The translations under genes were made by a program, and so were the position numbers. Positions 6,456 through 16,500 of a stretch of 64,000 bases of DNA are shown in pieces (within the stretch, counting starts at the first letter, position 1; each line of letters begins with the position of its first letter). The stretch lies in assembly GCF_024267675.1 (NCBI RefSeq), contig NZ_JALDYX010000002.1, forward strand, positions 372,001 to 436,000, given 5' to 3'. The notes under the pieces were generated by a model, which worked only from the letters and a program-made list of their open reading frames with translations, had not been told where the DNA came from and ran no database searches. The DNA is from Marinobacterium sedimentorum (GTDB lineage: Bacteria; Pseudomonadota; Gammaproteobacteria; Pseudomonadales; Balneatricaceae).

Positions 6456-9284
6456 TCAGGCACGGGCTTTCTGGGTGTCCGGTCTGGGTTTGCTCGTGGA
6501 CAGCAGGGTGGTGATTACATCGCTGGGCTGGGGGCGGCTGAACATGAAACCCTGAACTTCGGCGCAGCCGGCGTTGCGCAGGTAATCGACCTGAGATTGA
6601 TTTTCGACCCCCTCGGCGCACACTTTTACGCCAAGGCTGCGGCCCAGGGCTAAGGTGACGCTGGGTACCCCCTGGCAATTGCGATCGCCCGGCAATGCCC
6701 GGACAAAGGGCTGGTCCAGCTTGAGGCGTGTGAGGGGCAGACGGTGCAGGCTAGAGACGGACGAGTAGCCACTGCCAAAATCATCGATGGCAAGTTCGAA
6801 CCCCTGTGCTGCAAGATGCTCGAACAGGTCGATCGAATGCTTCAGATTCGCCAGATCGGTTTCACTGACTTCAAGTTCAAACCAGTGCGCCTGGCAGTTG
6901 TGTTTCTCCAGCATGGCCATGAGCCAGTCGACCTGGCTGGCGCTCATCTGGCGCGCCGAGAGATTGAGAGCAATCACGCCGGGGTCAAAGCCCTGCTGCC
7001 GCCATTGACGTGTCTGCTGCATGGCCTTCTCGATGATGCTGTTGCCGATGGTGATAATCAGATCGCTGCCCTGGGCCGCGGGCAAAAACCGGGCGGCTTC
7101 GGTAATGCCGCGGGTCGGATGCTGCCAGCGTGCAAAGGCTTCCATGCCGATGGGCCTAAGGCTGCCGAGATCAAAGCGGGTCTGGTAGTACACGCAAAAT
7201 TCATCCTTGGCGACTGCCTGGCGCAACTCGGCGGCCTCGGACAGCTGGGTAACGGCGCGGTGGGTGAGTTGCCGTGAGTAGAGCCGGAAGACATTCTTGC
7301 CGTCCTCCTTGGCCCGGTACATGGCGGCGTCGGCGTTCTTGATCAGGCTTTCGGTGCTGCTACCGTCTTCCGGATAGAGGCTGATGCCGACGCTGGTGGT
7401 CAGCATCACCGGGTGATCGTCCAGCATGCAGGGGGGCTTGATGCATTCGATCAGCTTCTGCGCCAGCATGGCGGCGTCGTCGCTGCGTAGCAGCGGTGAC
7501 ATAATGATGGTGAATTCGTCGCCGCCAATACGTGCAAGGGTGTCGCTGGAGCGGATGCAGGCGCTGAGACGCCGGCTCATTTCCTGCAGTACGCGATCCC
7601 CTGCCTGATGGCCCAGGCTATCGTTGATTTCCTTGAAGCGGTCCAGGTCGATAAACAGCAGGGCGAAAGACTGCTGACCCCGTTCGGCCAGCAGTCGTAC
7701 CTGTTCGAGTCGGTCCAGAAACAGGGTGCGATTGGGCAGCCCGGTGAGCTGGTCATGGTGGGCCAGTTGTTGTAGTCGGGATTGTTCCTCATGTAGTTGC
7801 TGCAGCAGCCGGGTGTTCTCGCTGATATCGCGGTAAATTTCGATCACGCCATTGAGGGAGCCGTCCGGCAGGCTCAGGGGTGTGGCTTCCAGCTCGATAT
7901 GGCAGATATTGCCGCTGGCATCGGTAAAACTGCAGATTTCGGTTTCCCGTGCGCTGCCGCGCAACAGTCGCTGCGCCGGCCCCCCGTGTTGCGTCGCCGT
8001 CGTGTCGGGATGTTGCAGCCGGTTACAGGGATGGCCTGCTTCGCTCTCTCTGGCGGCGCGGTTGAGAAGGCGAATGTTAAACTTGATATCCCGTACCACC
8101 ATGGCGTCATGCACGCTGTCGACAACGTTCTGCAGAAAGGCGCGGGCCTCGCGCAGCCGCTGTTCTTCCAGTACCCGCCCCGTGATGTCGTGGGAAACGG
8201 TGATGATGCTGATGATATTGCCATTATGGTCGATAAAGGGGACTGCATAGGTTTGTAGCCAGATATCCTTGTCGGCGATGCGGGTGCGAAGACGATACTG
8301 CAGATTTTTATTGTGTCCGGCAAAGGCGGACTGGATCAGGTTGCCGAAGGCGGTACGGTCGGTATCGGCGACAAACTGCTCGCAAAATGACTGTTCCAGA
8401 GCCTGATCCACCGGCGTGTGCAGAATCCTGGCGCCAGCATTGTTAATGCTCAGTATCCTGCTGTCCCGATCCAGGGTAATGACGCCGGCGGGCTCCGCCT
8501 CAATCAGGGTGCGCAGGTACTCCTGCTGATTTCTGAGGGTGGCGGTGTGACGGTGAACTTCTTCGTTAAGCTGGTCCACTGAAAACGTGCTGGTGCGCAG
8601 GCGCTTGAGCATGCTGTCAAAGCCGCGGGCAAGCTCGCCGAGCTCGTCATTGCGCTGATCATTGATCGATACAAACAGGTTGCCGTCGGCGACCTGCTGC
8701 AACTGGGTGCGAATGCTATCAAGCCGGTATTTCAGGTTGCGGGCGATCTGAATGGCGATGAGTGTCAGGATCAGCGAGAGGGCGATCATCAGCCCCTGGG
8801 AAATAAAGCGACCGCGTTTAGTGGTGGCGAGAATGCGTTGCTGCGCCTGGGCTGCAAGTGGCACCGTATCTTCGGTCATTTCCTGCAAGGTGGCATAGAT
8901 GCGGTTGGTCAGCTGAACCTGTCCGGGGCTGTCGTGGTCTTCGCGCCCCAGCAGCGGTGTCAGGCTTTGCAGGGTCTGGTTCTGCCGGCTGATGCTATGG
9001 ATAAAGCGGCCGGAAGTCTCTGGATTGCCGTCCAGTACGGCGTTGAGCTGTGCCCGAGCCCGCTGCCAGTCGCTTAGCGCATCTGCATCATGGTAGGACA
9101 GGTAGAGTCCAAAACGGGTATTGAGCCGGGTGACGGCGCGTTGCACCGAGTTGGCGTATTCAAGCTGCGTCATGGCCTCGTTGAGCCGCGAGGAGCTCCA
9201 CTGGCTGACAAACCAGCCGGATAGCGCAACGGCGGCCGAGAAGGTCGATAACAGCAGTAATCGGGTTCCGACTTTCATGTCCAA
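6456..9284 (-). CDS. Membrane PAS-GGDEF-EAL c-di-GMP enzyme
   Basis: Protein of 942 residues. Order: TM1 about 9-28, periplasmic helical sensor about 30-160, TM2 about 164-181, HAMP to about 235, two PAS regions (about 255-375 and 380-500), GGDEF domain, EAL domain. The GGDEF motif is intact at 587-591 within RIGGDEF, so diguanylate cyclase activity is expected. In the EAL domain the signature reads EAF (715-717) instead of EAL, but E715, the DDFGSG metal loop (D834, D835), the KLDQPF lysine and AEGVEN are kept, so phosphodiesterase activity remains possible. It starts 15 bases after the stop of a periplasmic binding-protein gene and is probably translated from the same mRNA, which suggests ligand input to c-di-GMP signalling. 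Confidence 0.9.
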   Translation of the reverse strand: MDMKVGTRLLLLSTFSAAVALSGWFVSQWSSSRLNEAMTQLEYANSVQRAVTRLNTRFGLYLSYHDADALSDWQRARAQLNAVLDGNPETSGRFIHSISRQNQTLQSLTPLLGREDHDSPGQVQLTNRIYATLQEMTEDTVPLAAQAQQRILATTKRGRFISQGLMIALSLILTLIAIQIARNLKYRLDSIRTQLQQVADGNLFVSINDQRNDELGELARGFDSMLKRLRTSTFSVDQLNEEVHRHTATLRNQQEYLRTLIEAEPAGVITLDRDSRILSINNAGARILHTPVDQALEQSFCEQFVADTDRTAFGNLIQSAFAGHNKNLQYRLRTRIADKDIWLQTYAVPFIDHNGNIISIITVSHDITGRVLEEQRLREARAFLQNVVDSVHDAMVVRDIKFNIRLLNRAARESEAGHPCNRLQHPDTTATQHGGPAQRLLRGSARETEICSFTDASGNICHIELEATPLSLPDGSLNGVIEIYRDISENTRLLQQLHEEQSRLQQLAHHDQLTGLPNRTLFLDRLEQVRLLAERGQQSFALLFIDLDRFKEINDSLGHQAGDRVLQEMSRRLSACIRSSDTLARIGGDEFTIIMSPLLRSDDAAMLAQKLIECIKPPCMLDDHPVMLTTSVGISLYPEDGSSTESLIKNADAAMYRAKEDGKNVFRLYSRQLTHRAVTQLSEAAELRQAVAKDEFCVYYQTRFDLGSLRPIGMEAFARWQHPTRGITEAARFLPAAQGSDLIITIGNSIIEKAMQQTRQWRQQGFDPGVIALNLSARQMSASQVDWLMAMLEKHNCQAHWFELEVSETDLANLKHSIDLFEHLAAQGFELAIDDFGSGYSSVSSLHRLPLTRLKLDQPFVRALPGDRNCQGVPSVTLALGRSLGVKVCAEGVENQSQVDYLRNAGCAEVQGFMFSRPQPSDVITTLLSTSKPRPDTQKARA

Positions 9285-9299
9285 TCCCCTGGGTGAAAC

Positions 9300-10301
9300 T
9301 TAGAGGTCTTGTGCTTCAGGGGTTATCTGTCGCAAAAAACGGTTATCAAGCATGGACCGGAAGTCCGGCAAGGGCTGCGGTTCAATTGCGCCGCTGCTCT
9401 GCGCCCAGCGTGCGGCGCTATCGAGCCCGATCAGCAGCGACTGGCCAAGGCCAAGGCGAAAGTTGTAGTCGGGCCAGACCCATTCAACAAATGCGGGTTC
9501 CAGCTGCAGCTGTCGACGAATAATCGTCTTGGCACCGGCCGGGTCGCGCTCAATGTACTCTGCCGCCTGATCCAGGGCCCGCAGCGTGGCCACGATCGCA
9601 TTCGGATACCTAGCAAGGGTATCGTTCAGCGCCAGCAGATTGAAGCTGGTTGAATGCAAACCCTTGGTGGGCAGCAGTACCGCCTTTTCGCCCAGTGCCT
9701 GCATCAGCTTGTAGCCGTAGGGCTCCCACAGTGACAACGCCTGGATTTCGCCGCTTTCCAGCAGTTCCAGGGTCATGTTTTCGGGCGTGGTTTCACGCAA
9801 GTTCAGGGTGCGGGTATCAATGCCATGCATGAGCGCTACATTGTGCAAAAAATATTCACTGGACGAGTGCGGAGTAACGGCGACCCGGGCGCCCGTCAGG
9901 TCATAGGGGCTGCGAAGCGGGCTGTTCGTGGTGGTGATGAGCTTGATATCGTTGTCTGATGAGGCAAAGGAGGCGATGACTGAAAAGTCGCTGTTATCGA
10001 AACTGTGGAACATGACAACCGACTCGGAGCTGGTCGCCAGGTCTGCGCCGCCGTTGGCCATCAGGTCGTAACTGCGATTGCCACCAATCACTTCTTGCAA
10101 CTCGATATCCACGCCCTGGTCGCGAAAGTAGCCCTGCGCCGCGGCAATATAGACCGGGGCTGACAACGGGGTGCGGGATACGGCGATAGAAAGCTGTGGC
10201 AGTATCGTCGGGCGTGACAGCACGCCGACGGCAACACCAAGGCTAAGCAGGCTCAGGGCGAGCAAGCCTGCGGAAATGGCGGATTCGTTACTCTTTATCA
10301 T
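9300..10301 (-). CDS. NMT1/SsuA-like periplasmic substrate-binding protein
   Basis: Protein of 333 residues. I chose the ATG at 10301 (MIKSNES) because AGGAT lies upstream of it; an in-frame GTG 24 bases earlier is weaker. A hydrophobic N-terminal segment (residues 10-27) may be a signal peptide or an uncleaved anchor. The fold pattern is that of NMT1/TauA/SsuA-type binding proteins: ISRTPLSAPVYIAAAQGYF, GGADLATSSES, LTGARVAVTPHSSSEYFL and ALSLWEPYGYKL. Such proteins normally feed ABC importers for sulfonates, nitrate or pyrimidine precursors, but no permease or ATPase is adjacent. The only partner is the downstream PAS-GGDEF-EAL gene, so a sensory rather than transport role is inferred. Confidence 0.8.
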   Translation of the reverse strand: MIKSNESAISAGLLALSLLSLGVAVGVLSRPTILPQLSIAVSRTPLSAPVYIAAAQGYFRDQGVDIELQEVIGGNRSYDLMANGGADLATSSESVVMFHSFDNSDFSVIASFASSDNDIKLITTTNSPLRSPYDLTGARVAVTPHSSSEYFLHNVALMHGIDTRTLNLRETTPENMTLELLESGEIQALSLWEPYGYKLMQALGEKAVLLPTKGLHSTSFNLLALNDTLARYPNAIVATLRALDQAAEYIERDPAGAKTIIRRQLQLEPAFVEWVWPDYNFRLGLGQSLLIGLDSAARWAQSSGAIEPQPLPDFRSMLDNRFLRQITPEAQDL

Positions 10302-10495
10302 TGCGTGGTGACATCCTGTTCCCACGGCAGCAGTTTTACTGCTGCTCTATGCTTCAACGGAAAGTGGCGATACTGCCCTGATCACGGCATTCCGGCGCTA
10401 CCACAGCATAAATTATCGGCCCGTGCTTGGATAGTGGCTATAAAATCACTGACTCAGGGTTTTGCTAAGCTTTATTCGTCCTGCAACGGATGGAA

Positions 10496-10536
10496 ACCCA
10501 GCAAGGACAGGCTCGGAGGCTGTCCTTGTCATGGGG
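10496..10536 (+). promoter_or_regulatory. Leader hairpin before the giant gene
   Basis: CAAGGACAG (10502-10510) and CTGTCCTTG (10520-10528) pair perfectly over nine bases. CCCA (10497-10500) and TGGG (10532-10535) can extend the stem with a small internal loop. It ends about 36 bases before the ATG and has no T-run. It resembles no riboswitch I can name. Confidence 0.4.
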
Positions 10537-10571
10537 GAAAAGCCTATCCCGACCATCTACTGGAGAATGTT

Positions 10572-13500
10572 ATGGGGCAAGACCCTCTTCTTCTCGCCTT
10601 GGTGAATCAGCTCGACGCTGAATCTCTTGCGGCTATGGTCCGTGATGATCCTGAGTATGGATCGACAAGCAAGAAGGCCCGGGGCTTGTCCCTGTCTGTC
10701 GCCAGGGTTTTGGTGGCGAGGCGGGAAGAGCGCCCGTTTTCAAGCGTTGGCGAGTTACTGGAAGTGCGGGGGCTGGGGAAGGATACCCTGCATGACATGC
10801 GCTGGAGTGTTTCCCGCTGGCTGCTGCGTACCCGGACATTCTGGACGCTCAAGACTGCCCCGGTGCTATTCGAGGGTGGCACCTTCGGTTTATCAGCATC
10901 GCGACTTTTCGGGATGATCGAGTTGGCTACAGAAGCCACGAACGAAGAACAGTTTGAGGCGTGGGCTGAGGTTAACGATGAAGAGTGGGCCGACCTGGAA
11001 GCGTGGATTGAGGAGCTCGAAAGCCGCGAAGAGGCGGAGGGAGGGGATGATCCGAGTGATGTGGTCCCTCAGGTCGACTGCGAGGAATGCGAACTGCGGG
11101 CCATGGAGATTATCTCGGCGGCACGCTTTGCACTCGTCCAGTTACAGGCCGCTATCGATGAAGTCAAGCGACTGGATGAGGTCATCTATGAATACTTTCG
11201 GCAGTCAGGCTATGTGGAAAGTCTGCGCCGGGCTCTGAAGGAGTTTCGCGAGGAGCGACGCCCTGTCGACGAGGATCAGGAGTATCAGGATTTCCTTGAC
11301 CAGTGGCGGGCAGCACATCGGGAACTGAATGACCCCAACACCGATCCAGCCCGGCGCGGCGAGCTGGCGCAAAAACTTGAAGAGCTGCAAGCCAAAATAT
11401 TTGACAAGGAGCACCCAAACAGAAGGCTTTCTGAGCGTGAAAGTAGGCTTCGGTTCTGGCAAAAACGCTTCAACGAACTTCGCCATGATTTTTGCAACGG
11501 CCCAAGTTGCCGCGACTATAGCCAGCGCTATCGGGCGCAGAAGGTTCGGTACCAAACCGCGAAGGAGCAGCTGGCGAAACTCAAGGCCGAATACGAAGCG
11601 CTTTTGGCTCGGTGCGCCTTGTGCGAGCTGCCGATCTGGGGCATAGAGGCGCCAGACTTCCGTCCTAACCTTTGCGACCTGCTGTGCCTGGAGTATACCC
11701 CCAGCCAGAAGTACGACGTGGGTGGCCTGGAAGACAACGTGGATTTCGTTAAGGGCCTGCCCGATTTGATCCCCCCTCCCAGTGACGATGATCCGCGGGA
11801 TACCGGCCCGGAACCTGAACCCGATACCTTCCAGGGCTGGCAGCCGCCAGCCGATGCCGCGGTTGACTGTGTTCCCTGTCATGCGCTGTTCAAGACCGAA
11901 GTGGGCGATCCTGCCTTCCGCCGCCAGGACGACCTGAATGAGCGCGGCCAGCGCTATACAACAGAACTGCTGGAGCGCTATACCCGTTTCTGGAACCAGT
12001 ATAGGCCCATCATCGATCAGGCAATCGCCGACATTCGGTTGGCTGACGCCATGCTGCGTGCGGCGACCTGTCAGGTTATCGACAGCCTGGATGGGGGGCG
12101 CGAAATTCGTAGGCGCAGGGGCGGCGGCAGCATTGGGCGGCGGGCGAAGGCTGCCCGCACCCAGGCGTTGCGCCGCATCTCCCGGGCGGGCTATCGGCTG
12201 GAGCACATCAATCGAATGCTTGCCCGTCGGCAACGCCAGCTCGACGAGCGCACGAAATTGTTGCAGCGGGCTATCGACCGTGATTACGCACAATATCTGG
12301 CGCGCTGCGAGGAGTGTGACCCTGGGCGCCCGGTATTGCTGGGGCCGCGGATTCCCCTGCAGCCCGAGACCCTGGATGTCCCGCCGATGTTCGATGGCGA
12401 CTGCAACAACGTTGCATCCGCTTTCGATCGTATTCCCGCCGACACCGATGGGCGCGCCCCCCCGCCCGACGAGGACCCCGACGCTGAACCGCCGGGCGGT
12501 GCCGACGAGGGTGCTTCGGATGATGCTGCGCCTGTTCAGGATAAGGATCCTCATGATACCCCCGAACCCTTGCCTGAGGAGGATATCGGGGATCGCATCG
12601 ACGAGATTCTGGATGCAAATCCGCCCTGCCAGCTGGACCGTGCACTGTTGCAGCGGCTGCGTGACGAGATTGCCGAGCGGGTTCGTCAGCGGGCTGAACT
12701 GAAGCGGGTGACGGAGGCAGAGGCCCGTCGTCTGGCCGCAGTTCTCGCGGCTGAGAAAGCACGTCTACAGGTATATGAAACCCAGGTCCGGCGCTACGCG
12801 GACCGGCTGCGCGAACTGCGGGGGCAATACGAACAGTTGGAAGACGCAACAGGCACCGCCGATGTGCGTCGGCGCCACCAGGTATCCAGCGCCTATGATC
12901 AGGCGGTGGCGGCTTACCGCGAAGCTTTTGATCTGTATGAGGCGCAGAGGCAGGGGTTCAACCAGGCCCTAGACGCCTACAACACCTTCTGGGATGGGCC
13001 AATGGCGGCTGCCAAAGACCGGCTCAAGCAGCTGTGGGACGAAATTCAGCAGCGCCTGGACCGGATGAACCACGAGCTTAGCCGTTGTCGCCAAAAGCTC
13101 GCAGGTGGCCCTCCGCCAGACCCCTGGGTCGATCCAGATGATCCGCCGGAGGCTGTGGAGCCAGAGACGCGAGAGGTCGTCGAGGACCTGGAGGCCGACA
13201 ACGCGCGGGACACTCGCGAGACGGAGGAGCTGGAGCGCACACTGGAAGGCCTGAAACAACAGGGTCCACTGGGGCAGCTGTTTCACCGCATCGTAAAGAT
13301 GGATCGCGCTATCGAGGAACTGGACGACGAGCTGCGGCGTCGACTGCGTGATCTGGATCGCCGGGGGGGTACTCCGCGGGACGCAGACCGTGATGTTATC
13401 GTCGGCCGTCTGCGTCGCCGGCGGGCACGGCTGGTACGTCGCCGCGATGTGGCCCTTGGGGAGGCGCGTGAGGCTGTGGCCGGGCTGGATGAAGCCTGGT

Positions 13501-16500
13501 GGGAAAGGCGCAATCACCACGTCATCGATGTGGCGCCGCAACTTGCGAGCCTCGTCGCTGCGATGCGACGCCGGGCGCAGCAACTGAAGGATGAAGGCGA
13601 GATCGGCCGGGCCCGGGCCCTGGCCCGCAAAGCCGATCGAGTCGAGGAGGAGGGTGGCAAGCGCTTACAGGAGATGCACGACGGTATCGGCGATGAACTC
13701 TTGCAAGGCCTTGATGCCCATGCTGCAAGCAATGATGCCGCGATGTTCGTGCTTCGGCGGATGCGTGAGCGCGGGCGGCGTCTATCCGAGTTGCGCGGGC
13801 GTATCGCCTCCCGGGAACGTGTATTGCTCCGCATGCGAGCAGCCAGTGCCCCCGAACCCTCGGATCTGCTGGAGATCACGCCGGCTAACAACGACAGTCT
13901 CGGCGATCGCGGGGCATGGATGCTGGATAACTTGCTGGCGGCCAGACGTCGCCCAGGGGCCTACATCAATCAGCGGCGCCGGGCAGCTCCGTTGGCGGAT
14001 GGCGCGGAACCGGCCGATGCCGACCTGTCCTTCGCTCGCATCGTAGCAGCGGCCACGGACCTGGGTGTCCCGGGCGACACCCTCGCGCGCATGTTGTTGG
14101 TCGACAAATCCGACCCTGTTGCACGGGTGCGGGCGCTGCACCGGGTTGTCGATGTGGCGTTGGATGTGTCCGGGCAAGACGCTGATGCCGCTACCGACCT
14201 GGTGCTGGCGCTGGGTGACTGGATGCGGCGCGCGCGCAATGACCGCTCCCTGCCGATCCATGAATTGCGCCTGAAGGGGGCGACGCCGGAACAGTGGCGG
14301 CGCTGGATTGCCAGCGCGAAACCGGCCGAGTTTGCAGGCCTGATGCAGTTGGATCCACCGGATGAAGTGCTGGATGCCCTAACCGACAAGCTGGAGGGGC
14401 TGGCCAGTGATGCCCTGGATGCCGATTCGGCGTACGCGCTGGCCCGGGCTGTGTTGAGCGGTTTTGCCAGAGCCGCGGCCGGGCAGCGGGGAGGCTGGCT
14501 GAACCTGTTTGAAAAAGTACTGCCAAGAGTGCCGGAGCAACGCCGTCCCCGGATACTCACTTTGCTGGACAATTACGAGGCCGGCTTTCCCGAAGCACCT
14601 GTTCGCGACCTGGGCACCGCGGCTGCGTTGCGCCGAATGGGCAGTGAAACCCGATGGGCCGAGTTCCGTCGCCTGGCGGCGCGCGCTATCAGCGCAGCAC
14701 GTCCGCCAGACCTTGTGCCGCTTCTGGACCGATTGCGCGGGCGTGACCTGGTTGGGCTCGATGGCTTCGAGGGGGATGAGGCGACCTGGCGCAGTGAGCT
14801 GCTGGATCAATTGGTCGCGCGTGTACACAGCATGGATACGGGTGACGTGCGCCCCTGGTTACCGGTACTGAATGCTGCCCGCAGCGCGGGTGATGCGGTG
14901 CCCGGGCTGACAGAGGCTATCGAGGGCCGGGTGCTGGCCGCCATCGGCGACCTGGCTGTGGATGATCTTGAGGGGATGTCTCTACTGATAGACCTGGCGA
15001 TCGCCGAAGGCGTGAACGGGCCCCTGGGGGCCTACGAGGGCCTGGATCGCTTTGACCCGGCGGATGTCGTGGCAGTGGTGACTGAACGCTTGGCCAGGCG
15101 CCCTGTGGGGCTGGACACCGCTGTGCTGGATCAATTGTGGACCCACGCCGTCAACGAGGGAATGACAGACCCCAAGCTTCAGAGCGTTGTGCGGATCGGG
15201 CTGGCGCTGCCAGGGCTGATGCCTGAACTGCTCGATCGGCTGGACGAGGTGTTTGGCGGCCTTCGGCATGGGGAGGACGAGGCCAAAGATGAAGCCTGGG
15301 ACTTCCTGATGGGGCTGGTGCGAGGACAGGTTGACCCGCTACTGGCGGCTCGAGTGCGCGCCTGGGCATCCCAGCTTGGACCCCAGGTCATGCAGCGGAA
15401 TATTGACCATGCTCTGGCCGGTGATCAGCCCAGCGATGCCGTGCAGGAGGCCCTGTTGGTGGGTAACGCAGGGCTTGTCTACCTGGTTGACCGCGTGCGT
15501 GCAACAGCTGATGAGCTGACCTCGCAGAAGGTGTTGAAGCTACTTTTTGAGCCCGGTGGCCTGGTGCTCAAGACGCCGTCAATGAGCTGGGAAGATGTCG
15601 CGGAACAGGTCTACGGCGATCGCGGATTGGGCCCGCATCTCGCCCAGTTGGCGGTTGGGGCGCCGGTAGAACTGCTGCCGGCGCCGACGCGGAACGACTT
15701 GGAAAGGCGTATCGACGACATGTCCTACGCCCTCGCAAGCCCTGGCCTGCAGCCGCTGTCCCGGCTCGACCTGGGTGGTCTGGACACTGCTGAACGCGAA
15801 GGCGTAAGGGATTTGCGCAGGCGCTGGCGCGCGTTGACGGGCAATTACAACTTGCGTGCGTCCGAGCGCTGGGCCCGCACCCAGACGTTGCTGGAGCAGA
15901 CCAATAACGTCGTATTGGCCGTGGCCACACGCACCCATGGGCGACGCCTGTTTGCGACGACGGGTATCGAGGATGTCGACCGGACGCTGTTTGAAAATCT
16001 GGAGCTTCGTATCCGCCGCGTTCTGCTGTCGGGGGGTGATCCTGATCTGACCCGGGAATTGAAAGAATACGGTGACTTTCTGGCCCGGGATGTTCTGCCC
16101 ACCCTGGGACGGTTGGCGACGTCCAGGCGTCTTGCCGGGCAATTGGTGGACAATCCCGAGGCACGGGAATACGCGGGAAGCGGTGCGCCGCGGGATGCAT
16201 TGAATCAGCTGAGCGGTTGGTATCGTATGGTACGCGAGGCTGATGCGGCGGAGGTCGCCCTGGCGTTGCGTGCGATTGAGGCTGACAAGGCCGGGAAGGA
16301 GCTCACAGGCACCCGGGCAGCGGGTAATGCCTTGTGGAACGCGGTAATGGCCAATGACCTGGCGGCGGGCAAGCGTGCACTGGCTGATCTGCACAGCGCC
16401 TACCTTGAGGAACTGGGTGTAACGCCCGAACGCCTGGAGCAGGCGCGGGCGCGGGCCGATGCCGGTCTGGACGGGGACGACCTGAGGGCGGCACTGCGTC

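Noticed and set aside
10305..10571. Upstream extension of the giant gene's reading frame
   Set aside because: The frame is open, but it overlaps the divergent binding-protein start, has no ribosome site, and contains the leader hairpin; the ATG at 10572 has GGAG in place.
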